Assembly (NCBI RefSeq): GCF_030124175.1
Contig: NZ_JASKMT010000030.1
Coordinates: forward strand, 1-64,000
Length of the DNA stretch: 64,000 nucleotides
Source: Streptomyces sp. 549
GTDB lineage: Bacteria; Actinomycetota; Actinomycetes; Streptomycetales; Streptomycetaceae
Reading direction: 5' to 3'
A program made the position numbers and the translations under genes. The notes below the pieces were generated by a model. The model was not told the origin of the DNA, ran no database searches, and worked only from the letters and a program-made list of their open reading frames with translations. Position 1 is the first letter of the stretch. Each line of letters begins with the position of its first letter. Of this stretch, positions 23,526-32,930 are shown in pieces.

Positions 23526-24350
23526 ATGGCGGCGACGGAGTGGGCACGGCACTGGCGCCACGACGGGCTGCCCGGCGTCGACCTGCTGCGTGCCCACTAC
23601 ATCCAGCACTCCTTCCCCAGGCACAGTCACGACGGCTACACCTTCGGCGCGGTCACCGGCGGCATCCAGGAGGTCGGGCTGCCGCACGGCACGGAACGGG
23701 CCGGTCCGGGCTCGGTCGTGATGATCAACCCCGAGGTGGTGCACACGTCCCGGGCGGGGGTTCCGGAGGGCTGGGCGTACTTCACGCTGTACCCCGCGCT
23801 GCCGCTGGTCGCGGAGGTGGCGGCCGAGACCACCGGGCTTCGCGGCACACCCGGATTCACCGCGGACGTGGCCCACGACCCGACCGTCTCCCACCTGATA
23901 CGGGCCGTGCACCGGTCGGCGGAGGCCGGGGACGCACTGGCCGCCGACAGCCTGCTTCGGGTGGCCGTCGCCCGTCTGCTGCGCAGCCACGGCGGCGCCC
24001 TGCCGGCGCGTTCCGTACAGACCGCGGGCGCACGAGTCGCCGAACGCGCCCGGCTGCTGCTGGAGCAGCGCATGGCGGACCCGCCCACCCTGGCCGCGCT
24101 CGCCGCCGAACTGGGCAGCGGGCCGTTCGCGCTGCTGCGTGCCTTCCGCGACCGCTTCGGCATGCCGCCGCACACCTGGCTGGTCGACGCCCGGGTCCGC
24201 CGGGCGCGGCTGCTGCTGGAGGAGGGCGTTCCGCCGGCCGAGGCCGCGCTCGCGGTCGGCTTCGCCGACCAGCCGCACCTGGGTCGCCACTTCCGCCGCA
24301 TCGTCGGCGTCCCGCCCGGCGCCTACCAGCGTGAACGTGGACGCCGCTGA
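23526..24350 (+). CDS. AraC-family transcriptional regulator with N-terminal cupin
   Basis: About 274 aa. The first 95 residues resemble an AraC ligand-binding cupin (SFPRHSHDGYTFGAVTGGIQ; PGSVVMINPEVVHTS). The last 100 residues hold two AraC helix-turn-helix units (PTLAALAAELGSGPFALLRAFRDRFG and PPAEAALAVGFADQPHLGRHFRRIVG). It lies directly upstream of azlCD on the same strand. Regulators of this kind commonly control an adjacent AzlC exporter, so it is the likely regulator of that pair. It is divergent from lhr. The start shown is the only in-frame ATG before the cupin; a GGAGG sits too close to it to be ideal. Confidence 0.85.
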   Translation: MAATEWARHWRHDGLPGVDLLRAHYIQHSFPRHSHDGYTFGAVTGGIQEVGLPHGTERAGPGSVVMINPEVVHTSRAGVPEGWAYFTLYPALPLVAEVAAETTGLRGTPGFTADVAHDPTVSHLIRAVHRSAEAGDALAADSLLRVAVARLLRSHGGALPARSVQTAGARVAERARLLLEQRMADPPTLAALAAELGSGPFALLRAFRDRFGMPPHTWLVDARVRRARLLLEEGVPPAEAALAVGFADQPHLGRHFRRIVGVPPGAYQRERGRR

Positions 24351-24526
24351 CGCACTCCTGACGCCCCTGACGCCCCTGACGCGCCCGGACGCCGTCGACG
24401 GAGGCCGGCGCCGCCGAGGCGCGCCGCGAGCGGGGGAGCGGACCAGGTGGGCGGGAGATGGGTCGGGGCGGAGGGAGCCCGGGGCGGAGGCGAGGGGCGC
24501 AAGAACGTACAAGACCGGGGGTGCGC

Positions 24527-25405
24527 GTGGTGGCTAGCGTGCGCCGGGTGGAAGAACGCACGACGACAGCGGCCGGCCCGGCAGGCGCCCCGGGTGCCGC
24601 GCCTGGTCCCGCCCCCGCGCCCGCCTCCGAGGACGGCCCCGGGCCCGACCCGCATCCCGACCCGCATCCCGCCCCCTGCCCCGCCCCGCGTTGCGCATCC
24701 GAACCCGTTCCTGTCTCCAGGGCCGACCGGGCGGCGGTCCGCGATGCGCTGGGCGTGGGCGTCGCGGTCGGGCTCTCCGGGTTCGCCTTCGGGGTGACCG
24801 CCGCCGGGGCCGGCCTCAGCCTCGCTCAGACCTGCGCGCTCAGCCTGCTGGTCTTCACCGGCGCCTCTCAGTTCGCCCTGGTCGGCGCGCTCGCAGCCGG
24901 GGGCGGTGCGGCCGCCGCCGCAGCGGGGGCGCTGTTCCTCGGCCTGCGCAACGCCTTCTACGGGCTGCGCCTGTCCGAGGTCCTCCGGCTGCCCGGCCGC
25001 TACCGGCCGCTCGCCGCCCAGTGGGTGATCGACGAGACGTCGGCAGTGGCCCTGGCCCAGCCCGACCGCCGCAGCGCCCGACTCGGCTTCTTCGTCACCG
25101 GCGCCACGCTGTACGTGCTGTGGAACCTGACGACGCTGCTCGGCTCGCTGGGTGCCGGTGCGCTCGGCGACCCCGCCGACTGGGGTCTCGACGCCGCCGG
25201 CCCGGCGGTGTTCCTGGCACTGCTGGCGCCCATGCTCGACTCCGTGCGGGCCCGCGTCGTCGCCGCGCTGGCGGTCGTCCTGGCGCTGGCCACCCTGCCG
25301 CTGCTGCCCGCGGGAGTGCCGGTGCTGGTGGCGGCGCTGGCCGCCCCGCTGGCACTCGTGGGCCGACGAAGGCGCCCCCGGGCCGGGGCGGAGGGGGAGC
25401 GATGA
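24527..25405 (+). CDS. azlC: AzlC-family amino-acid exporter, large subunit
   Basis: About 292 aa depending on start. After a 60-residue low-complexity N-terminus rich in Pro, His and Ala (with PDPHPDPHPAP), the AzlC core begins at DALGVGVAVGLSGFAFG and includes VFTGASQFALVGA, LFLGLRNAFYGLRLS and AQWVIDETSAVALAQ, with about five to seven membrane helices. AzlC/AzlD pairs export branched-chain or other amino acids. Several GTG codons between 24521 and 24548 could be the start; 24527 fits GGGG six bases upstream. Confidence 0.82.
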   Translation: MVASVRRVEERTTTAAGPAGAPGAAPGPAPAPASEDGPGPDPHPDPHPAPCPAPRCASEPVPVSRADRAAVRDALGVGVAVGLSGFAFGVTAAGAGLSLAQTCALSLLVFTGASQFALVGALAAGGGAAAAAAGALFLGLRNAFYGLRLSEVLRLPGRYRPLAAQWVIDETSAVALAQPDRRSARLGFFVTGATLYVLWNLTTLLGSLGAGALGDPADWGLDAAGPAVFLALLAPMLDSVRARVVAALAVVLALATLPLLPAGVPVLVAALAAPLALVGRRRRPRAGAEGER

Positions 25406-25713
25406 CCGTCTGGATCGCGGTCGGACTCACCGCGCTCGGCTGCTACCTGGTGAAGCTGGCCGGCCTGACCGTGCCGGCGAGTGTGCTGCGGGCGCCCGTC
25501 GTGCGGCGGCTCGCCGTCCTGCTGCCGGTGGCGCTGCTCGCCGCGCTGACCGCGTTGCAGACCTTCGGCGGAGACGGGGGCACGTTCGGTGTGGACGCCC
25601 GGGCGGCGGGTCTGGCAGCGGCGGCGGTGGCCCTGCTGTTGCGCGCGCCGTTCCTGGTGGTGGTGGCAGCAGCGGTGCTGGTCACCGCCGGTGTCCGGGC
25701 TCTGGGCGGATGA
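25402..25713 (+). CDS. azlD: AzlD-family small subunit of amino-acid exporter
   Basis: About 103 aa, nearly all membrane helix (MTVWIAVGLTALGCYLVKLA; RLAVLLPVALLAALTALQTF). The size and pattern match AzlD. Its ATG overlaps the azlC stop as ATGA, so the two subunits are made together. Confidence 0.88.
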   Translation: MTVWIAVGLTALGCYLVKLAGLTVPASVLRAPVVRRLAVLLPVALLAALTALQTFGGDGGTFGVDARAAGLAAAAVALLLRAPFLVVVAAAVLVTAGVRALGG

Positions 25714-25815
25714 GCGGGCAGGGCGCGGGGGCAGCGCGGCGGTCCGGCCGCGTGCCGGGGCGGCGCGTCGGTCCGGCCGGGCGGGGGTCGGCCGGGCGGG
25801 GGCGATACTGGGCCC

Positions 25816-26010
25816 ATGCGCTTGACGACCTTCTGGGCCCGGATGGCCGCCCACTTCGGTGAGGCCTACGCCGACTCGTTCGCCCGCGACCACGTGATGT
25901 CAGAGCTGGGCGGGCGCACGGTCCACCAGGCGCTCGACGCGGGGTGGGAGGTGAAGCGGGTGTGGCGCGCGGTGTGTGCGGCCGTCGACGTACCCGCTGA
26001 CCTGCGCTGA
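25816..26010 (+). CDS. DUF3046 small protein
   Basis: 64 aa, soluble. The sequence MRLTTFWARMAAHFGEAYAD and AGWEVKRVWRAVCAAVDVP matches the DUF3046 family, regularly found just upstream of recA in actinobacteria. The function is unknown. Its stop codon lies inside a threefold GCTGACCTG repeat. Confidence 0.88.
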   Translation: MRLTTFWARMAAHFGEAYADSFARDHVMSELGGRTVHQALDAGWEVKRVWRAVCAAVDVPADLR

Positions 26011-26025
26011 CCTGTGCTGACCTGC
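25996..26025 (+). repeat. Threefold 10-bp tandem repeat
   Basis: GCTGACCTGC, GCTGACCTGT and GCTGACCTGC follow each other without gaps, starting inside the last codons of the DUF3046 gene. A related copy occurs near 26147. The rest of the 327-bp gap before recA holds only the recA promoter. Confidence 0.8.
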
Positions 26026-26191
26026 GCCCGAAGCCTGATTCCGATCGGTCTTCGTCGGATCTTCGGGGGGCTTGGGCGGGGACATCGGCCAGGTGTTGGC
26101 GGGTCCGCGGCGGGGCCGCCGCCTGGTGTTCTCCCTGCGGACACCTCGCTGACCTGCGGTTTTAGTTCTGTCCACAGGCTCGGCGTGTCAC

Positions 26192-26221
26192 TTGACATCA
26201 AAATCGAACATGGATTCCCAT
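26192..26221 (+). promoter_or_regulatory. recA promoter with LexA/SOS-type box
   Basis: TTGACA at 26192-26197 is a consensus -35. Eighteen bases later TCCCAT can serve as -10. Between them, GAACATGGATTC at 26206-26217 is an imperfect inverted repeat of the GAAC-N4-GTTC LexA type; from memory it closely resembles the SOS box described for S. lividans recA. A repressor bound here would cover the spacer. Confidence 0.72.
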
Positions 26222-26337
26222 GGAGGTGCTGAGTCGGTCCGGGGGTCGGGCGAAGGTGCCCTCGGAGCCGATTGTCAGTGGCAGCCGCTAGCGTCTTCAA
26301 CGTGAAGCGATCGACTCAAGCAAACCGGGTGGCCCCC

Positions 26338-27471
26338 ATGGCAGGAACCGACCGCGAGAAGGCGCTGGACGCCGCTCTCGCACAAATCGAGCGGCAGTTC
26401 GGCAAGGGCGCCGTGATGCGCTTGGGCGAGCGCCCGGACGAACCCATCGAGATCATCCCCACCGGCTCGACCGCACTGGACGTCGCGCTCGGCGTGGGCG
26501 GCCTGCCGCGCGGCCGTGTGGTGGAGGTGTACGGCCCGGAGTCCTCCGGCAAGACGACGCTGACGCTGCACGCGGTGGCGAACGCCCAGCGCCAGGGCGG
26601 CACCGTCGCCTTCGTGGACGCCGAGCACGCGCTCGATCCGGAGTACGCCAAGAAGCTCGGCGTCGACGTCGACCAGCTCATCCTGTCCCAGCCGGACAAC
26701 GGCGAGCAGGCGCTGGAGATCGTCGACATGCTGATCCGCTCCGGGGCCCTGGACCTCATCGTCATCGACTCGGTGGCCGCGCTGGTGCCCCGGGCCGAGA
26801 TCGAGGGTGAGATGGGCGACTCGCACGTCGGTCTCCAGGCCCGTCTGATGAGCCAGGCGCTCCGGAAGATCACTGGTGCGCTGCACCACTCCAAGACCAC
26901 GGCGATCTTCATCAACCAGCTCCGGGAGAAGGTCGGCGTCATGTTCGGCTCGCCGGAGACGACCACCGGTGGCCGGGCGCTGAAGTTCTACGCGTCGGTG
27001 CGTCTGGACATCCGCCGGATCGAGACCCTCAAGGACGGCACCGACGCCGTCGGCAACCGCACCCGGGTCAAGGTCGTGAAGAACAAGGTCGCACCGCCGT
27101 TCAAACAGGCTGAGTTCGACATCCTCTACGGCATCGGCATCAGCCGTGAGGGCGGTCTGATCGACATGGGCGTGGACAACGGCTTCATCCGCAAGTCCGG
27201 TGCCTGGTACACCTACGAGGGCGACCAGCTCGGGCAGGGCAAGGAGAACGCCCGCAACTTCCTGCGGGACAACCCCGACCTGGCCAACGAGATCGAGAAG
27301 AAGATCAAGGAGAAGCTGGGCATCGGCCCGAAGACCGAGAAGCCGGAGGCCGAACCGGGCAAGGACGCCGCCGATGTCACCGCCGAGCCGGTGGCGGACG
27401 CGGCGAAGGCCGTGCCCGCCACAGCGGCCAAGGGGAAGGCCACCAAGGCTGCCGCCGCGGCCAAGAGCTGA
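26338..27471 (+). CDS. recA: Recombinase RecA
   Basis: About 377 aa. Walker A is GPESSGKTT; also present are FVDAEHALDPEYAKKLGVD, the Walker B segment LIVIDSVAALVPRAEIEG, loop 1 (GDSHVGLQARLMSQALRK) and loop 2 (GVMFGSPETTTGG). The last 45 residues are a streptomycete-type Ala/Lys/Glu tail (AAKGKATKAAAAAKS). It forms the filament for homologous recombination and LexA cleavage. The ATG at 26338 starts the conserved MAGTDREKALDAAL. recX follows four bases later. Confidence 0.98.
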   Translation: MAGTDREKALDAALAQIERQFGKGAVMRLGERPDEPIEIIPTGSTALDVALGVGGLPRGRVVEVYGPESSGKTTLTLHAVANAQRQGGTVAFVDAEHALDPEYAKKLGVDVDQLILSQPDNGEQALEIVDMLIRSGALDLIVIDSVAALVPRAEIEGEMGDSHVGLQARLMSQALRKITGALHHSKTTAIFINQLREKVGVMFGSPETTTGGRALKFYASVRLDIRRIETLKDGTDAVGNRTRVKVVKNKVAPPFKQAEFDILYGIGISREGGLIDMGVDNGFIRKSGAWYTYEGDQLGQGKENARNFLRDNPDLANEIEKKIKEKLGIGPKTEKPEAEPGKDAADVTAEPVADAAKAVPATAAKGKATKAAAAAKS

Positions 27472-27475
27472 CGGC

Positions 27476-28078
27476 ATGGCGCGCCGCACCGAGTGGTCGG
27501 AGAGCCCGGCAGCCCCCAAGGACAGCGGTGGTCCCTCGTCGTCGAGGGCCGACGCGGGACCACCGCCCACTCCCCGGGACCCGGTCGAGCAAGCGCGGGC
27601 GATCTGCCTCCGGCTGCTCACCGGGAGTTCGCGCAGCCGACAGCAACTGGCCGAGGCCCTGCGCAAGCGGGACATCCCCGACGAGGCAGCCGAGCAGGTG
27701 CTGTCCCGCTTCGAAGAGGTGGGACTCATCAACGATGCGGCGTTCGCAGACGCCTGGGTGGAGTCCCGGCACCGCGGACGTGGGTTGGCCCGGCGGGCGC
27801 TGGCGCAGGAGTTGCGCACCAAGGGTGTGGAGTCGGCCGTCATTGAGGAAGCCGTCGGCCAGCTCCAGCCGGAGCAGGAGGAGGCCACCGCGCTGGCCCT
27901 GGTGGAACGCAAGCTGCGTGCGACCAGGGGCCTGGACGGGGAGAAGCGGATCAGGCGACTGGCCGGCATGCTCGCCCGGCGCGGCTACTCGGAAGGCCTG
28001 GCACTGCGTGTGGTGCGGCAGGCGCTCAAGGCTGAGGAGGAGGACTCAACGGGGGAAGGCGCGTACGGGGACGCGTAG
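27476..28078 (+). CDS. recX: Regulatory protein RecX
   Basis: About 200 aa. After a 40-residue variable start come three RecX helical repeats (ICLRLLTGSSRSRQQLAEAL; GLINDAAFADAWVESRHRGR; ALAQELRTKGVESAVIEEAV). RecX binds RecA filaments and restrains them. It follows recA by four bases and is surely co-transcribed. An imperfect GC-rich hairpin at about 28101-28129 may end the message. Confidence 0.93.
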   Translation: MARRTEWSESPAAPKDSGGPSSSRADAGPPPTPRDPVEQARAICLRLLTGSSRSRQQLAEALRKRDIPDEAAEQVLSRFEEVGLINDAAFADAWVESRHRGRGLARRALAQELRTKGVESAVIEEAVGQLQPEQEEATALALVERKLRATRGLDGEKRIRRLAGMLARRGYSEGLALRVVRQALKAEEEDSTGEGAYGDA

Positions 28079-28210
28079 AACGGGGAAGCGTGCGGCGGGT
28101 CCGGTTCTCCCTGAGTAGCGGGGAGCCGGCCGTGGCAGCGAGGGTGGAGCCCCAGGCGGCACCGGGCCGCGGGCCGGTGTGAGGCCGCCCGGGGAGGCGC
28201 GCCGGCGCCC

Positions 28211-29524
28211 TCAGCGGGTGGTGGAGTTGCCGTCCAGGTGGACGGGCAGTGTCTGCGGACCACGTACCAGCAGGCCGGGGCGGTAGGGCAGCCGCGCCGG
28301 GTCCGCGGCCAGGCGGAGGTCCGGCAGGTGCGAGAAGAGCAGCGGTAGCGCGATCTGCGCCTCCAGCCGGGCGAGCCCGGAGCCCACGCAGAAGTGCGGT
28401 CCATGGCCGAAGGCGGCGTGCGGTGCCGGGCGCGCCCTTCCCGGAGCCGGTAGGTAGCGGGCTGGGTGGAAGGTGTCCGGGTCGTCGAAGAACGCCGGGT
28501 CGCGGTTGGCCGCGGCCAGCACCACCAGTACGGAGGCCCCCGCCGGGATGTGCACGCCCTCGCCCAGGTCGACCTGCCGGGTGGCCCGGCGCCAGGTGGT
28601 GCCCTCCAGCGGGCTGGCGTACCGCAGCGTCTCCTCCACGACGGCCGGCCAGCGGCGGGAGGGGTCCGCTTCGGCTGCTGCCCGTTCGGCGGGGTGGGCG
28701 AGCAGCAGTAGCGAGGCCGACGCGAGCAGGTTCATCGTCGTCTCGTAGCCGGCGAACAGCAGAAGGAAGGCCATCGCCAGGAGTTCGCCGTCCGTCAGGC
28801 CGCCCTCGGCGGAGTCATGCACAAGATCACTGAACAGGTCGTCGCCGGGCCGTGCGCGCTTGTCCGCGATCAACTGCTCGAAGTAGTCGTGCAGTGCCAC
28901 CCAGGCGGCGTCCACTGCTCCGGCCGGCAGCGCGTCGGTCGGTGAACCGACGCGGTAGGTCCAGGCCCGCAGGTCGGCACGGTCCGCCTCGGGCACGCCC
29001 AGCACCTCACCGATCACCAGCACCGGCAGCGGGAAGGCGAACCCGTCGACCAGGTCGACCGGAGTGCCGCCGACGGCGCGGCTGCCCAGCTCGGCGAGCA
29101 GTTCCTTGACGAGCACCTCGATGCGGGGCCGCAGCGCGTTCACCCGGCGCGGGCTGAACGCGGCGGCGGTCAGGCGGCGCAACCGGGTGTGGTCCGGCGC
29201 GTCCGTGTTCAGCATGTGCCGTCCCAGCCGGGCCCTGGCCCGCTGGGCCGGGGAGTCCGCCTTCGGTCGGCCGGCGCCCCGGGGCGGCACGTTGGAGAAG
29301 CGGGAGTCCGCCAGGACGGCCCTGGCCTGCTCGTATCCCGTGACCAGCCAGGCGCTGCTGCCGTTGGCCAGCGGCACACACGCCGCCGGGCCCTGGGCGC
29401 GCAGCCGGGCGTAGAAAGGGTAGGGGTCGCGGGCGAAGGCCGGGTCTGCCGGATCGAGCATCCGGCCATCCTGCCTCGCCGATCGCGCCGCCCGGCCCCG
29501 TACCTCCTGCGACATCGGCCACAT
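28211..29524 (-). CDS. Cytochrome P450 (bacterial CYP)
   Basis: About 437 aa from the ATG at 29524, or about 416 aa from an ATG at 29461. The oxygen-binding I-helix motif is FAGYETTMN, the K-helix ExxR is EETLR, and the haem loop is FGHGPHFCVGSGLARLE with the ligand cysteine. Soluble class, needing separate ferredoxin and reductase genes that are not nearby. The substrate cannot be told. It lies 116 bases downstream of the two-component pair on the same strand and could share its transcript. Confidence 0.9.
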   Translation of the reverse strand: MWPMSQEVRGRAARSARQDGRMLDPADPAFARDPYPFYARLRAQGPAACVPLANGSSAWLVTGYEQARAVLADSRFSNVPPRGAGRPKADSPAQRARARLGRHMLNTDAPDHTRLRRLTAAAFSPRRVNALRPRIEVLVKELLAELGSRAVGGTPVDLVDGFAFPLPVLVIGEVLGVPEADRADLRAWTYRVGSPTDALPAGAVDAAWVALHDYFEQLIADKRARPGDDLFSDLVHDSAEGGLTDGELLAMAFLLLFAGYETTMNLLASASLLLLAHPAERAAAEADPSRRWPAVVEETLRYASPLEGTTWRRATRQVDLGEGVHIPAGASVLVVLAAANRDPAFFDDPDTFHPARYLPAPGRARPAPHAAFGHGPHFCVGSGLARLEAQIALPLLFSHLPDLRLAADPARLPYRPGLLVRGPQTLPVHLDGNSTTR

Positions 29525-29640
29525 CGCGCCCCCGGCCGTCCGCAGAGCCCGCCCGGCCGGCCCCTTCCGCTGTGCCCTGTGCTGTGCCCTGTACTGCCCT
29601 CTCCGACGGCCGGCCCCCGGCGGTACGGTGCTCCGGGGCC

Positions 29641-31071
29641 TCAGGGGGACGTGCGGGGCACGGTGAAGGTGACGCGCAGCCCGCACGGTTCGTTCGGCGC
29701 GTAGGAGACCGTGCCGCCGCCCGCGGTGAGCAGCGCCCGGGTGATGGAAAGGCCCAGCCCCGAACCGGGCATGTTCTGGTGCTTGCCGCTGCGCCAGAAC
29801 CGGTCACCGATGCGTTCCAGCTCGTCCTCGTCCAGCCCGGGGCCGCCGTCGGCGACCTCGATGGTGACGTGCTCACCGTTGGCTTCGGTGGAGACGGTGA
29901 CGGCGGCACCCGCAGGGGTGAACTTCAGCGCGTTGTCGACCACCGCGTCCAACGCACTGGACAGCGCCACCGGGTCGGTCCAGGCGGTGACCGCGGTGTT
30001 GCCCGCCGTGCCGAGTTCCACGCCGCGCCGCTCTGCCAGCGTGTGCCAGGCGTCCACCCGTTCGGCCACCAGTGCGGCCACGTCCGTCACCTGCATGTCG
30101 GCTGCCGAGTGCTCGGCGAGGGCCAACCCGAGCAGGTCGTCGAGTACGCGGGCCAGCCGCTTGCCCTCCGCCTGGACCGAGGCGAACTCGGCGCTGCCGT
30201 CCGGCAGGGCGAGCCCGAGCAGTTCGATGCGCAGCAGCAGGGCGGCGAGCGGGTTGCGCAACTGGTGCGAGGCGTCCGCGACGAACGCCCGCTGCTGCTC
30301 CAGGATGTCCTCGACGTGGTCAGCCATCTCGTTGAACGAGTGCGCCAGCCGCTGCAGTTCCGGTGGGCCGCCGGACGCGGCGACCCGGGAGGCGAGCTTG
30401 CCGGTGGCGATGTCGTGCGCCGCCTTGTCCAGGGTGCGGACCGGGCGCAGCACCCAGTCGGTGAGGCGGAACGCCGCGATCACCGCCAGCAGCATCGCCG
30501 CGGCCTCGCCTGCCGCCAGCGGCAGCCAGCTGCGCAGGATGCGCGAGCCCAGCTGGTCACCGGGCGAGGACGTCAGCACGACGGCGATCACGTCGCCGTC
30601 CCTGATCACCGGGGACGCGATGGCGATGCGGTGGTCCGACCAGGGCCACACCTGCGCCGGGTCGTGGCTGCGCCGCCCGGCGAGGGCCTCCGCGAAGGCC
30701 TCGGCGCCGGGCTCTTCCGCGGGCACGCTCCAGCCGTCGGGTGAGGCCGCCATGGCACGTCCGTCCCGGAAGAACACGCCGGCCCGGATGCCGTACAGCT
30801 GGTGGTAGCGGGCCAGTTCCTCGGTGAGGGTGGCCAGGCGCTCGTCCTGCTCCTCGCGGGCGGCGCGGTTCTCCGCGGAGGCGAGCGAGCCGTCGACGGG
30901 CCGGGCGGTGACGAACTGCGCCAGGGATGCGAACCGGGCGGTGTCGTCGATCCGGTCGACGACGACCCGCTGCTGCTCGCGGGCGGCCATGCTGACCGCC
31001 AGGGGCACGCCCAGGCCCAGCAGCAGCCCGGCGGACAGCACGATGAGCAGGGGAAGCAGGCGGGAGCGCAC
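29641..31071 (-). CDS. Membrane sensor histidine kinase
   Basis: About 476 aa. One membrane helix at about 5-27 (LLPLLIVLSAGLLLGLGVPL) and a second at about 180-200 bracket an extracytoplasmic sensor. HAMP (TGKLASRVAASGGPPELQRL), HisKA with the phosphorylated His in FVADASHQLRNPLAALL, and HATPase (VVDNALKFTPAG; DGGPGL; GSGLGLSI) follow. The GTG at 31071 lies 11 bases after the regulator stop. The arrangement next to gluABCD resembles the S. coelicolor locus, from memory. The signal is unknown. Confidence 0.9.
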   Translation of the reverse strand: MRSRLLPLLIVLSAGLLLGLGVPLAVSMAAREQQRVVVDRIDDTARFASLAQFVTARPVDGSLASAENRAAREEQDERLATLTEELARYHQLYGIRAGVFFRDGRAMAASPDGWSVPAEEPGAEAFAEALAGRRSHDPAQVWPWSDHRIAIASPVIRDGDVIAVVLTSSPGDQLGSRILRSWLPLAAGEAAAMLLAVIAAFRLTDWVLRPVRTLDKAAHDIATGKLASRVAASGGPPELQRLAHSFNEMADHVEDILEQQRAFVADASHQLRNPLAALLLRIELLGLALPDGSAEFASVQAEGKRLARVLDDLLGLALAEHSAADMQVTDVAALVAERVDAWHTLAERRGVELGTAGNTAVTAWTDPVALSSALDAVVDNALKFTPAGAAVTVSTEANGEHVTIEVADGGPGLDEDELERIGDRFWRSGKHQNMPGSGLGLSITRALLTAGGGTVSYAPNEPCGLRVTFTVPRTSP

Positions 31072-31082
31072 GGTCTGAGGCC

Positions 31083-31802
31083 TCAGGACGCCGGCCCGGC
31101 GAGCCGGTAGCCGACGCCCCGGACGGTCTCTATCAGCGCCGGCAGGCGCAGCTTGGACCGCAGGGAGGCGACGTGCACCTCCAGAGTGCGGCCGGTGCCC
31201 TCCCAGCTGGTGCGCCACACCTCACTGATGATCTGCTCCCGCCGGAACACCACACCGGGCCGCTGGGCGAGCAGGGTCAGCAGGTCGAACTCCTTGCGGG
31301 TCAGCTGCACGGGGGCGCCGTCCACGGTCACCTGGCGGGTGGACAGGTGGATGAGGACCGGACCGAAGCGCAGCGCGTCACCGTCACCGGCCGGGCCGCG
31401 GCTCTCGTCGGGCTGCTCGGTGTGCTCGTCGGGGGCGTTGCGGCGGCTGACGGCATGGATTCGGGCGAGGAGTTCACCGGTGTCGTAGGGCTTGACGACG
31501 TAGTCGTCAGCGCCCAGGTTGAGGCCGTGGATACGCGAGCGGACGTCGGCCCGGGCGGTGACCATGATCACCGGAGTGCTGGTGCGCCGCCTGATCCGGC
31601 CGCACACCTCGAAGCCGTCCTGGTCGGGCAGACCCAGGTCGAGCAGGACCACCGCGAAGGGCGACACGCCGTCCGCGGGGAGCAGGTGGTCGAGGGCCTC
31701 GGCGCCGTTGCGCGCGTGCACCACGTCCAGGCCGTGCCTGCTGAGCACGGCGCTCAGGGCCGCGGCGACGTGTTCGTCGTCCTCGACGAGCAGCAGTCTC
31801 AC
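31083..31802 (-). CDS. OmpR/PhoB-family response regulator
   Basis: About 239 aa. The receiver domain starts at residue 1 (VRLLLVEDDEHV) with the phosphoacceptor in VVLLDLGLPDQDGF and lysine in VVKPYDTGEL. The winged helix is complete (LTRKEFDLLTLLAQRPGVV; RTLEVHVASLRSKL; IETVRGVGYRL). The GTG at 31802 has GGAGGGAGG about five bases upstream. It is divergent from gluABCD, whose expression it might influence; the 286-bp gap between them must hold both promoters, but none is clear enough to annotate. Confidence 0.92.
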   Translation of the reverse strand: MRLLLVEDDEHVAAALSAVLSRHGLDVVHARNGAEALDHLLPADGVSPFAVVLLDLGLPDQDGFEVCGRIRRRTSTPVIMVTARADVRSRIHGLNLGADDYVVKPYDTGELLARIHAVSRRNAPDEHTEQPDESRGPAGDGDALRFGPVLIHLSTRQVTVDGAPVQLTRKEFDLLTLLAQRPGVVFRREQIISEVWRTSWEGTGRTLEVHVASLRSKLRLPALIETVRGVGYRLAGPAS

Positions 31803-32088
31803 CGGGCCTCCCTCCGGATCCGTCGTCCTTCGCCGCGCGCTGCGTGGCGTATCCCGCGGGGTGCGGGCACGCTTATGCATACACCCCGACAGGACCGGGT
31901 GCGTCAACCCTGTTCCGGCACGGTCGGATTTTCGTTGCGGACCCGGTACTCTCCCGAGCGGACCGGTCACCCAGAGTGCCCGTGCGTGGCCGGATCGTTA
32001 TCCTCAAGTTCCGCTCAGATGTGATGACGCCGGTTCCCGCAGGTCACTAAGGTCCCCCCAATCGATGAGGACGGAGCGAGTGACGCCG

Positions 32089-32865
<777 letters not shown>

Positions 32866-32930
32866 GGCCCTGCCCGACAGTCCTGCCCGACGGAATTCTC
32901 CACACCACTCAACCGAGGGAAGTACCAGTC

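Noticed and set aside
24351..24390. Short CTGACGCCC tandem copies after the AraC gene
   Set aside because: Only about three imperfect 9-mers in GC-rich spacer DNA; too weak to call functional.
31803..32088. Specific promoters for the response regulator and gluA
   Set aside because: Several -10-like words occur (for example TATGCAT near 31875), but no pair with good spacing stands out on either strand.
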